From Microcaldota archaeon (lineage in GTDB: Archaea; Micrarchaeota; Micrarchaeia; Anstonellales; J096): DNA of 5,872 bases. The translations under genes and the position numbers were made by a program. Below, piece after piece: positions 1 to 4,603 of this stretch. The stretch's first letter is position 1. Every line of letters starts with the position of its first letter. The stretch is taken from the NCBI GenBank assembly GCA_026396375.1, contig JAPLWW010000102.1, forward strand, positions 1-5,872. The letters are read 5' to 3'. The notes below the pieces were generated by a model that did not search any database, was not told the origin of the DNA, and saw only the letters and a list, made by a program, of their open reading frames with translations.

Positions 1-297
1 ACCAGCAATGACAGCGTCATAAGGCATAGATACGACAACACAGTCATGGGGCTGTACAGGATGTTTTGGCGCTACGGCAGGGGCGGCATGTCTGTCATAG
101 AGAGGAGGAAAGGCATTATTCTGGAAAGAGGCTGGTTGGCGCTAATGAAAAGGCTTGTCTTTGCCCCATATCTGCTGTTCACATCCGAGCAGAAAGGCAG
201 GAGATTAAGCCTGTTTGAAAGAGCGGCATTTTGCTTTCTCAAACGCGTTCAGATACTCGGGCTTTACATGGGCAGCCGTTCCAGCGGGAGGGAATAG
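1..297 (+). CDS. Glycosyltransferase family 2-like protein, C-terminal end (5' partial)
   Basis: The reading frame is open from base 1 to a TAG at 295-297, so only the last 98 residues are visible and the start lies upstream of the window. The segment SVIRHRYDNTV followed by MFWRYGRG resembles the region after the catalytic domain of family 2 glycosyltransferases, where a conserved His precedes a stretch like 'lrk.fryG.g'. A basic, amphipathic and hydrophobic tail follows, with Trp/Leu/Phe-rich segments around residues 45-58 and 75-92, which may sit at the membrane. Such enzymes move sugars from nucleotide-sugar or lipid-linked donors onto cell-surface glycans; that role is inferred from the family. 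The GT-A fold and DxD motif lie outside the window, so the call rests on tail resemblance alone. Of 15 Arg codons, three are CGN. It converges on the nucleotidyltransferase gene, with 52 bases between the stops. Confidence 0.5.
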   Translation, partial: TSNDSVIRHRYDNTVMGLYRMFWRYGRGGMSVIERRKGIILERGWLALMKRLVFAPYLLFTSEQKGRRLSLFERAAFCFLKRVQILGLYMGSRSSGRE

Positions 298-349
298 TCT
301 GCTGCGCTCCGGATTGGAAATTCCCATGGGAGGCTAGGGTAGAGCAGTT

Positions 350-1345
350 TCACCTTTTCAGCAGCATCTGCGCAAGCGCAATCGGCAGGCGGATCCAGTT
401 GGCTGGATAGCAGAGGAAAAACAGCTTCGAGCAGGGTGAGATGTTGAATCTTTCCTGAAGTATGAAAGCGGGAGGGAACAGCCTGTCCCATACGAAATAG
501 CAGGCCCACATGAAAACCGGCTTTTTGAGATAGGATAGAAAGGAATGCGGGCGCAGCCTGGCCATGACTGATGGATGCACCTTGGTTCCCGGCTTTGCCT
601 GGAAGTCCAAGAACCGGACCGTGAGATAGGCCAGCTCCGTTTGCTTTGATGCGGCCAGCAGCTCGATGAAACCATCCCAATCTATGTCATAGTTGTCGAT
701 TATGATGTTTATATCGCGAACCCATTTTTTCATGTCGCAGATGAACATGTGGTTGTACGCGTTGTGCAAAAGGACTTCCAAAAGCTGCAGTTCCTTTTGG
801 GGGCACGGGACTCTTACGCCATCAATTTCGAGGCAGACCTTGTTGCGGAGAGGGTAAATCCCATAATCCGGCGCATAATTGAACAGCCTGTAGTGTATCT
901 CGACAGGCGTGGCGCCTGGGGATATCATGGAGATGTCATGGGCATTGCGAATTTCGTCTTTTTCGACAAAAGCCAGCTCTCCCATCCTTTCATAGTCATA
1001 TCCGAACTCCTGGATTAACAGTTCTGCGACTTTTTTGGCGTCGGATCTGCTAACGAAGATATCGATATCCCCGAATTGGCGGGCGCGATCAAAATACCAA
1101 AGGGAAATCCCCTTAAGGACGGCATAGTCTATCCCTCTGCTGTTCAGGAATCTAATCACTTTGAGAGAGTCCCTTAGGATCATTTTTATGTAAATTCCCT
1201 TGTTGTGCATTTCTATATACGCAGCCAGCTTCCTTTTTGACTCTTCGCTTATTCTTTTTTTTGACAGATCCGGATTTTGCCCAATGCCAGATTTGACAAT
1301 ATCAGTTTTCCCGCTGTTGCCGCGGGAGTTTTCCTCGGCCCCCAT
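350..1345 (-). CDS. Uncharacterised nucleotidyltransferase, NTP_transf_5-like
   Basis: A 331-residue protein. The diagnostic block is VLKGISLWYFD (from residue 76) followed by QFGDIDIFV (91-99). This matches the 'LKG...R..DiDlLV' signature of the NTP_transf_5 family, with Asp93 and Asp95 as likely metal ligands and Glu149 in VEIHYRLF as the probable third carboxylate. WVRDINIIID (208-217) matches the later 'W..Di..li' motif. The family has the polymerase-beta nucleotidyltransferase fold; its substrate is generally unknown and members often lie in surface-polysaccharide clusters, which fits the glycosyltransferase next door. The frame extends to a TTG at 1384, but a TATA-like box at 1368-1375 overlaps that stretch, so I prefer ATG 1345; ATG 1348 is possible. 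The C-terminal ~80 residues are rich in Trp, Phe and Pro. About 9 of 24 Arg codons are CGN, unlike the ribosomal genes to the right. Confidence 0.72.
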   Translation of the reverse strand: MGAEENSRGNSGKTDIVKSGIGQNPDLSKKRISEESKRKLAAYIEMHNKGIYIKMILRDSLKVIRFLNSRGIDYAVLKGISLWYFDRARQFGDIDIFVSRSDAKKVAELLIQEFGYDYERMGELAFVEKDEIRNAHDISMISPGATPVEIHYRLFNYAPDYGIYPLRNKVCLEIDGVRVPCPQKELQLLEVLLHNAYNHMFICDMKKWVRDINIIIDNYDIDWDGFIELLAASKQTELAYLTVRFLDFQAKPGTKVHPSVMARLRPHSFLSYLKKPVFMWACYFVWDRLFPPAFILQERFNISPCSKLFFLCYPANWIRLPIALAQMLLKR

Positions 1346-1367
1346 CATTGAATACTGGATAGGAAGG

Positions 1368-1375
1368 TTAAAATA
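1368..1375 (-). promoter_or_regulatory. TATA-like box for the nucleotidyltransferase gene
   Basis: On the minus strand the octamer reads TATTTTAA and is preceded by the purine-rich GATTAGG, like a BRE/TATA pair. Its centre lies 26.5 bases before the A of ATG 1345, the usual distance from an archaeal TATA box to the transcription start, so the mRNA would be leaderless. It sits just downstream of the truncated dehydrogenase, giving the nucleotidyltransferase its own promoter. Confidence 0.5.
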
Positions 1376-1409
1376 CCTAATCAAAAACGGAATCGCCGCG
1401 GATTATCCT

Positions 1410-1985
1410 TTAAGCTTCATTTGGGACAGCAATCCTGCGAACCGGGATTTTTTTCTCACGTCTATCGCCCTGCCGGGCTTTCACAACTTCGTTAGCCAGC
1501 GATTCGGTGAATCCGATTACCGCGAATTTCGTCCCGCAATAGACCGCAAGCTCCCTATAGCCGATCTTGCCGCATATTGAGGCGATGTTGATGATTATGC
1601 CTTTTTTCCGGGCCAGCATTACAGGAAGGAAGGCCTTGGTAAAATAGACAAGGCCGCGGAAGTTGGTGTCTATCATGGAATCAATTTCATTGTTCTTGTT
1701 GTAGTTAAAATTTTTCAGGAAGCCGATCCCTGCATTGTTGACAAGAATGTCGACAGGGCCGAGCTTGGAGACTTCCTTTACCAGATTTGCGATTTCCTTT
1801 TTGCTGGTTACGTCGCAACTGAAAGCCCAGCATTTGACGCCGAGCTTTTCAATGCAGGATTTTGCATCGGCCATGAGCCTCCTGTTCCTCGCCGCAATGA
1901 CGATGTCAATGCCGTTTTCGGCAAGCTTGCGCGCGATGGCCAACCCGATTCCCCGGTTTCCTCCAGTGACAATCGCCAGAGTCAT
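1410..1985 (-). CDS. Short-chain dehydrogenase/reductase (SDR), C-terminally truncated, possible pseudogene
   Basis: A 191-residue product with a clear classical SDR N-terminal part. The cofactor motif TGGNRGIG is at 7-14, the adenine-pocket Asp at 58 (CDVT), NNAG at 83-86, the active-site Asn at 108 (TNFRG), Ser at 136, and YCGTK with Tyr149 and Lys153. All four catalytic residues are therefore present and NAD(P)-dependent oxidation or reduction is expected from the family. After SLANEV (162-167) the similarity stops: the expected '.V..v.PG.v.T' strand and the C-terminal substrate-binding region are missing, and a basic, unrelated tail runs to the stop. Classical SDRs are usually about 240-260 residues, so some 50-70 are lost. 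A Pro-Gly pair (KPGRAIDV) appears in the +1 frame, suggesting a frameshift or deletion. The start is ATG 1985, overlapping the stop of a small upstream ORF. CGN arginine codons are frequent. Confidence 0.75.
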   Translation of the reverse strand: MTLAIVTGGNRGIGLAIARKLAENGIDIVIAARNRRLMADAKSCIEKLGVKCWAFSCDVTSKKEIANLVKEVSKLGPVDILVNNAGIGFLKNFNYNKNNEIDSMIDTNFRGLVYFTKAFLPVMLARKKGIIINIASICGKIGYRELAVYCGTKFAVIGFTESLANEVVKARQGDRREKKIPVRRIAVPNEA

Positions 1986-2089
1986 ACCATCGCCCTGATG
2001 CCTGCAAAAAGAGGAATTATATTCAGTATCGCAGGCCTGCCAAAAAATCCGAAATGCCCATTCTCCTTAAGCGGCGTTATGATCCTCAT
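1982..2089 (-). CDS. Possible small 35-residue protein coupled to the SDR gene
   Basis: A short ORF from ATG 2089 to TGA 1982-1984. It starts MRIITPLKENGHFGFF and continues with a hydrophobic segment (ILNIIPLFAGI, residues 21-31) that may be membrane-associated. I do not recognise it. Two things support its being translated: its stop overlaps the SDR start in an ATGA arrangement typical of translational coupling, and its ATG lies 26.5 bases from the centre of a TATA-like octamer, as for the other apparently leaderless genes here. It could instead be the non-coding leader of the SDR gene, or a remnant of a larger gene degraded along with the truncated SDR. Its length gives little statistical support. 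Confidence 0.3.
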   Translation of the reverse strand: MRIITPLKENGHFGFFGRPAILNIIPLFAGIRAMV

Positions 2090-2096
2090 GAGGTTA

Positions 2097-2270
2097 ATAG
2101 TATATTGACAGTTTAAAAAACTTTTTCTGGATCAGCCTATTCTGCGCCTCTTTTTGGAAGGAAAGAGATACCGAAAAGCCCAAAAAGCCAGCTGAATATT
2201 CCAGGAACTTTGGAACTGCCAATCCAATCCCATCAATCGGCTCACTGCATAGCTTCCAGAATTGGTTAAT
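2097..2270 (-). other. Gap downstream of the EndA-like gene, no supported gene
   Basis: This stretch follows the TAA of the EndA-like gene. It contains the frame of that gene continuing open for 58 codons to a second TAA (2094-2096), but without a convincing start or recognisable motif. T-rich minus-strand segments around 2160-2190, including TTTTT and TTTT runs, could help end transcription of the upstream unit, but I see no clear hairpin. The right-hand part of the SDR promoter region lies at its left end. Confidence 0.35.
2112..2119 (-). promoter_or_regulatory. TATA-like box upstream of the small ORF and SDR
   Basis: The minus-strand octamer TTTTTAAA is identical to the box in front of the PH-domain gene. 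Its centre is 26.5 bases from ATG 2089. If it is active, the transcript begins at or near that ATG and reaches the SDR start after about 100 bases. Confidence 0.4.
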
Positions 2271-2690
2271 TTACGGGAACGTTTTCCTTGATATCGACAG
2301 GTAGAAAACCTTATTGTCCTCGACAATCGCGTAAACCAGGTCCTTCCTCATCTTTCCCGCCTCCCCCAGGTCATTTCCAAGCTCATTGAGATCAATCTTG
2401 TCTGAATTAAGGACTCTCAGGAGCCAGAGGGTCCTGTCCTCGCCTCTCCTGAATCCCTTTCTGTAAACCCTGAAATAGTCGTTTGCCTCTGAGAAACTGA
2501 TGATGTAGCTTTTTTCCCTAAGGTCCTTGAACACAAGGTATTTCCTAGCATCTATCTTCGGCTTTTCCCCTGAAACATAGCCTTTTTCTATCGCATAATA
2601 AAGCTCAAGCTCTGAAAGAAAAATAGAGCCCTCCTTTTCAATGCCGAAGCCAAGGTCAATCAGCTTCCTGTCCTTTGGGATGGAAATCAT
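2271..2690 (-). CDS. tRNA-splicing endonuclease-like (EndA family) protein lacking the catalytic His
   Basis: A 139-residue protein spanning both parts of the EndA architecture. The N-terminal part has LSELELYYAIEKGYV (25-39), like the usual 'LSL.EALYL.EkG.i' segment. The catalytic domain begins YLVFKDLREKSYII (51-64), like 'y.vy.DLR.rGy.v', and continues with DYFRVYRKGF (71-80) and RKDLVYAIV (115-123). The family cleaves the bulge-helix-bulge at tRNA exon-intron junctions using a Tyr-His-Lys triad. Tyr76 matches the catalytic Tyr; ten residues later, where His is expected, there is Arg86 (codon at 2433-2435); Lys116 matches the catalytic Lys. I infer a structural (beta-type) subunit of a heteromeric enzyme or a divergent paralogue, rather than a self-sufficient nuclease. 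Its ATG overlaps the stop of the PH-domain gene (ATGA, 2687-2690), implying co-translation. All Arg codons are AGA/AGG, as in the core genes. Confidence 0.72.
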   Translation of the reverse strand: MISIPKDRKLIDLGFGIEKEGSIFLSELELYYAIEKGYVSGEKPKIDARKYLVFKDLREKSYIISFSEANDYFRVYRKGFRRGEDRTLWLLRVLNSDKIDLNELGNDLGEAGKMRKDLVYAIVEDNKVFYLSISRKTFP

Positions 2691-3166
2691 TCGTCGTCAT
2701 TCCCTTTTACAAGCTTTATCTTTCCCATCTTGCCATTGATTTCGCTATAAATGGCATCGCATGCTTTTGCAGGAAGGTCCTCCACAATAAGGTCAAGGTC
2801 AGATTCCCCTGCGGTGTCTATCATAAGGGTTTTTGTGCCGAAGATCCTGTCCCCTATGGTGACCTGGGTCCTTGTGTTGGATATCTTGTAGAAAGGATAT
2901 GTTATCTCCCTTTTTGTCAATATTCCTGTCCTGTATACAAAGGCCTTGTCTGAAACCTCGACTGATGTTGTGCTGTACCTAAGATATTCAATGACATCAA
3001 GAAGGATGGAAAAGATTACAACTGCAATGAACGGGTAGATGAAATAATCGCCCAGATAGGTTTTCAAAGTTTCCTGGAAGAAGAACATGGTCCCAAGAAG
3101 GATCAATGCGACGATGAGTGTCGAGGCCCTTTTCTTTATATGGTTCCTTTTTGCTGTTATTGGCAT
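2687..3166 (-). CDS. Membrane protein with bacterial-type PH domain (YdbS/bPH_2-like)
   Basis: A 159-residue protein. A short basic N-terminus (AKRNHIKKR, 5-13) is followed by two predicted membrane segments, about 16-33 and 41-60, then a soluble domain. The segment YRTGILTKREITYPFYKI (78-95) with DRIFGTKTLMIDTAG (106-120) is the hallmark of the bPH_2 (YdbS-like) pleckstrin-homology fold. The basic N-terminus would stay in the cytoplasm, so the PH domain after two crossings should also be cytoplasmic. The family's biochemical role is largely unknown, and membrane-associated binding or assembly functions are only inferred. The frame extends to a TTG at 3280, but I chose ATG 3166: a TATA-like octamer is centred 26.5 bases upstream, and the extra residues would push translation across the divergent promoter region. 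The C-terminus is charged (GNDDE), and the stop overlaps the EndA-like start. Confidence 0.78.
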   Translation of the reverse strand: MPITAKRNHIKKRASTLIVALILLGTMFFFQETLKTYLGDYFIYPFIAVVIFSILLDVIEYLRYSTTSVEVSDKAFVYRTGILTKREITYPFYKISNTRTQVTIGDRIFGTKTLMIDTAGESDLDLIVEDLPAKACDAIYSEINGKMGKIKLVKGNDDE

Positions 3167-3188
3167 AAGGTGATGAATATGGAAAATG

Positions 3189-3196
3189 TTTAAAAA
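3189..3196 (-). promoter_or_regulatory. TATA-like box for the PH-domain/EndA-like unit
   Basis: Minus-strand octamer TTTTTAAA, centred 26.5 bases before ATG 3166, which predicts a leaderless transcript. No Shine-Dalgarno motif precedes that ATG on this strand. It lies about 45 bases from the oppositely directed TATA box of rps19e. Confidence 0.5.
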
Positions 3197-3233
3197 CATG
3201 CCCTTGCAAGAAAGGATAGCCCAAGAATAAAGG

Positions 3234-3241
3234 TATTTAAA
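3234..3241 (+). promoter_or_regulatory. TATA-like box of the rps19e translation operon
   Basis: TATTTAAA preceded by the purine-rich AATAAAGG (BRE-like). With normal archaeal spacing, transcription would start near 3264, leaving a leader of about 16 bases that carries a ribosome binding site. The downstream genes are tightly packed without further obvious promoters, so this may drive the whole operon. Confidence 0.55.
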
Positions 3242-3270
3242 TGTTTCAGGGCAAAGGTTAGCACTACTAT

Positions 3271-3276
3271 GGTGAT
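3271..3276 (+). promoter_or_regulatory. Ribosome binding site of rps19e
   Basis: GGTGAT is a perfect six-base complement to the archaeal 16S rRNA 3' end (anti-SD ...AUCACCUCC) and ends three bases before ATG 3280. It fixes the start and sets the pattern repeated before later genes in the operon. Confidence 0.65.
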
Positions 3277-3279
3277 TCA

Positions 3280-3711
3280 ATGGTAAAAGTATATGATGTT
3301 GAAACAGATAAGCTGATAATAGAGACTGCCAAGAAGCTGAAGGAGATGGGGCTGAAAAAGCCGGAATTCGTTGGCCTGGTCAAGAGCGGAAGCCACACTG
3401 AAAGGCCCCCTGAGCAGGAGGATTTCTGGTGGATGAGAGTCGCTTCAGTCTTGAGGAAGGTTTACATAAGCGGAAACATCGGGGTCAACAAGCTGAGGAG
3501 GCAGTACGGCGGAAGGAAGAAGTTCGGCATAAGGCCGGCGCACTTCAGGCTTGCGGGCGGAAAGACCAACAGGGTTGCGCTCCAGGAGCTTGAAAAGCTG
3601 GGGCTGATCAAGAAAGGGGAGAACGGAAAGGGAAGGGTAATAACGGGTGCAGGCGAGAAACTGCTTGACAGCGTCGCCTTTTCTGTGAAGAAAAGCAAAG
3701 GTGCGGAGTGA
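3280..3711 (+). CDS. rps19e: Small-subunit ribosomal protein eS19 (S19e)
   Basis: A 143-residue protein, normal length for archaeal S19e. It binds the head of the 30S subunit and is found only in archaea and eukaryotes. Clear family segments are RPPEQEDFWWMRVASVLRK (42-60), matching the 'pP...DW..vR.AsilRk.Y' signature, GVNKLRRQYGGRK (68-80), HFRLAGGKTNRVALQELEKLG (mainly 88-108, the winged-helix-like part), and GRVITGAGEKLLD (118-130). The start is supported by GGTGAT just upstream and by a TATA box at 3234. It leads the operon; its TGA shares a base with the ATG of the PDCD5-like gene. Essentially all Arg codons are AGA/AGG. A DFWWM sequence replaces the more usual DW(F/Y) and is a minor variation. 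Confidence 0.97.
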   Translation: MVKVYDVETDKLIIETAKKLKEMGLKKPEFVGLVKSGSHTERPPEQEDFWWMRVASVLRKVYISGNIGVNKLRRQYGGRKKFGIRPAHFRLAGGKTNRVALQELEKLGLIKKGENGKGRVITGAGEKLLDSVAFSVKKSKGAE

Positions 3712-3965
3712 TGGAAGAGGGCCAGGGGCAAAAGCAGAATGAGGAGATAAGCAAGCTGCTGAAGATCGGCATGTCTCAGGATGCTTACCAAAGGCTCATG
3801 AATGTGAAGGCCGCTGACCCGAAGATATATGAGGCATCGTTGAAGTATATAATTTATTATATTCAAAAGGGGCAGAAAATAGAGGAAGGGTCGTTGCAGA
3901 AGATTCTGGCAACAGTGTCCTCTTCCCTTAGGAAGGAGATGAACATAAAGTTCTTGCATAAATGA
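3711..3965 (+). CDS. PDCD5-like DNA-binding protein (short archaeal form)
   Basis: An 84-residue protein. The core ISKLLKIGMSQDAYQRLMNVK (from residue 13), YIIYYIQKGQKI (46-57) and LQKILATVS (62-70) follow the archaeal PDCD5/TFAR19 pattern 'il.peA..RL.niklv.Pe.a...e..li.laq.G.i...i.e..l..iL..i'. The C-terminus is basic (LRKEMNIKFLHK). Homologues are small triple-helix proteins reported to bind double-stranded DNA; the cellular role in archaea is unsettled. It directly follows rps19e, its usual archaeal neighbour, with a TGATG overlap at 3709-3713. GTG 3708 is in frame, but ATG 3711 is preferred, with AGGTG at 3699-3703 as a plausible ribosome binding site. It is shorter than the usual ~110 residues, mainly because the charged N-terminal helix is largely missing. 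Confidence 0.88.
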   Translation: MEEGQGQKQNEEISKLLKIGMSQDAYQRLMNVKAADPKIYEASLKYIIYYIQKGQKIEEGSLQKILATVSSSLRKEMNIKFLHK

Positions 3966-3978
3966 GGAATGATGACAT

Positions 3979-4170
3979 ATGAGTAGGATAAAAAGCAACG
4001 CGCTGAAGATGTGGCTGGCAAAGAAGACAAGGAGCAACAGGGGAGTACCCACATTTGTCGTGGCAAAGACAAAGATGAAGGTAAGGACCAACAGGAAGAA
4101 AAGGACCTGGAGAACGGATAAGCTGGGAACCAGGAGGATGAAGAAAAAGATATTCAAGGGATGTGATTAA
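3979..4170 (+). CDS. rpl39e: Large-subunit ribosomal protein eL39 (L39e) with C-terminal extension
   Basis: A 63-residue, very basic protein. The pattern LAKKTRSNRGVPTFVVAKT (13-31), with N20-R21-x-V23-P24, and KKRTWRTDKL (40-49) matches L39e, which lines the ribosomal exit tunnel. Archaeal L39e usually ends around residue 51, soon after the 'RR.WRR.KL' segment; here about 13 further residues (TRRMKKKIFKGCD) follow. The start at ATG 3979 has only a weak upstream match to the ribosome binding consensus (GAGGAATGAT, 3964-3973). It sits 13 bases after the PDCD5-like gene. Its stop is embedded in the ribosome binding region of rpl31e, so the two are probably translated in tandem. All Arg codons are AGA/AGG. 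Confidence 0.95.
   Translation: MSRIKSNALKMWLAKKTRSNRGVPTFVVAKTKMKVRTNRKKRTWRTDKLGTRRMKKKIFKGCD
4163..4167 (+). promoter_or_regulatory. Ribosome binding site deciding the rpl31e start
   Basis: GTGAT lies inside the last codons of rpl39e, four bases before ATG 4172, matching the register of GGTGAT before rps19e. It explains why GTG 4163 should not be taken as the start: that GTG is part of the binding site. Confidence 0.5.
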
Positions 4171-4171
4171 C

Positions 4172-4603
4172 ATGGATGAATCTGTTTACATGATAAATTT
4201 GAGGGACGCTTTCGAGAAGCCGAGGAACAAGAGGGCCAAGAGGGCAATGAAGATGATCCGAGAGTTTATAGCAAAGCACTCAAAGACGCCTTTGGAGAAT
4301 GTAAGGCTAAGCAACCACTTGAACTCGCTGGTATGGGCAAGGGGAATCCAGAAGCCTCCGAGAAGGGTCAAGGTGAAAATGATAAGGTCCAATGGGAAAT
4401 CCTATGTTTACCACATTGACGAGAAGATAGAGGTTCCGAAAGAGGAGACAAAGGAAAAGAAGGAGGCAAAGGAGCAGGCGAAAGAGGAGAAGAAGGAGGA
4501 AACAAAGAAAAAGGAGGCGCCTGTGGAGAAGAAGCTGGCCAAGAAGGGAAAAGACAAGGACAAGAAGGCCGCCGCTTCAAACAAGCAGGAAGATATTGGA
4601 TGA
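4172..4603 (+). CDS. rpl31e: Large-subunit ribosomal protein eL31 (L31e) with long Lys/Glu-rich tail
   Basis: A 143-residue protein. Residues 1-88 are a normal L31e: VYMINLRDAFEKPRNKRA (5-22), AMKMIREFIAKH (25-36) and the hallmark WARGIQKPPRRVKVK (55-69). L31e sits on the 50S surface near the exit tunnel, close to where nascent-chain factors such as SRP dock. From about residue 89 the protein becomes a low-complexity tail, largely Lys, Glu and Ala (for example KEETKEKKEAKEQAKEEKK), then a Lys/Ala/Asp segment, ending KQEDIG. Typical archaeal L31e is about 85-95 residues, so the tail adds roughly 50. It is probably disordered or a single charged helix. ATG 4172 is chosen over in-frame GTG 4163. 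The stop overlaps the aIF6 start (ATGA, 4600-4603). Confidence 0.95.
   Translation: MDESVYMINLRDAFEKPRNKRAKRAMKMIREFIAKHSKTPLENVRLSNHLNSLVWARGIQKPPRRVKVKMIRSNGKSYVYHIDEKIEVPKEETKEKKEAKEQAKEEKKEETKKKEAPVEKKLAKKGKDKDKKAAASNKQEDIG

Noticed and set aside
322..331. Palindrome TCCCATGGGA between the convergent genes, considered as a terminator
   Set aside because: It has no loop and no adjoining T-run, and short palindromes of this kind are common by chance.
749..1580. Plus-strand open frames opposite the nucleotidyltransferase and SDR genes
   Set aside because: They overlap genes with clear catalytic motifs on the other strand and show no family features themselves.
2094..2270. In-frame continuation of 58 codons after the TAA of the EndA-like gene, suggesting stop-codon readthrough
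   Set aside because: The EndA-like protein already ends where the family normally ends. An open stretch of this size is not improbable by chance, and no readthrough signal is visible.
2132..2326. Minus-strand 64-codon frame overlapping the end of the EndA-like gene
   Set aside because: It has no clear ATG-linked promoter or ribosome binding site and no recognisable motif, and it starts inside the EndA-like gene in another frame.
2687..3280. Extended PH-domain frame starting at TTG 3280
   Set aside because: The extra 38 residues cross the divergent promoter region, have no membrane or domain character, and are contradicted by the TATA box placed for ATG 3166.
3462..4157. Long minus-strand open frame (231 codons) opposite rps19e, the PDCD5-like gene and rpl39e
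   Set aside because: It is antisense to three well-identified genes. Its Leu/Phe/Ser/Pro-rich composition is what the reverse complement of Lys/Arg/Glu-rich ribosomal genes gives, and it has no recognisable motif.
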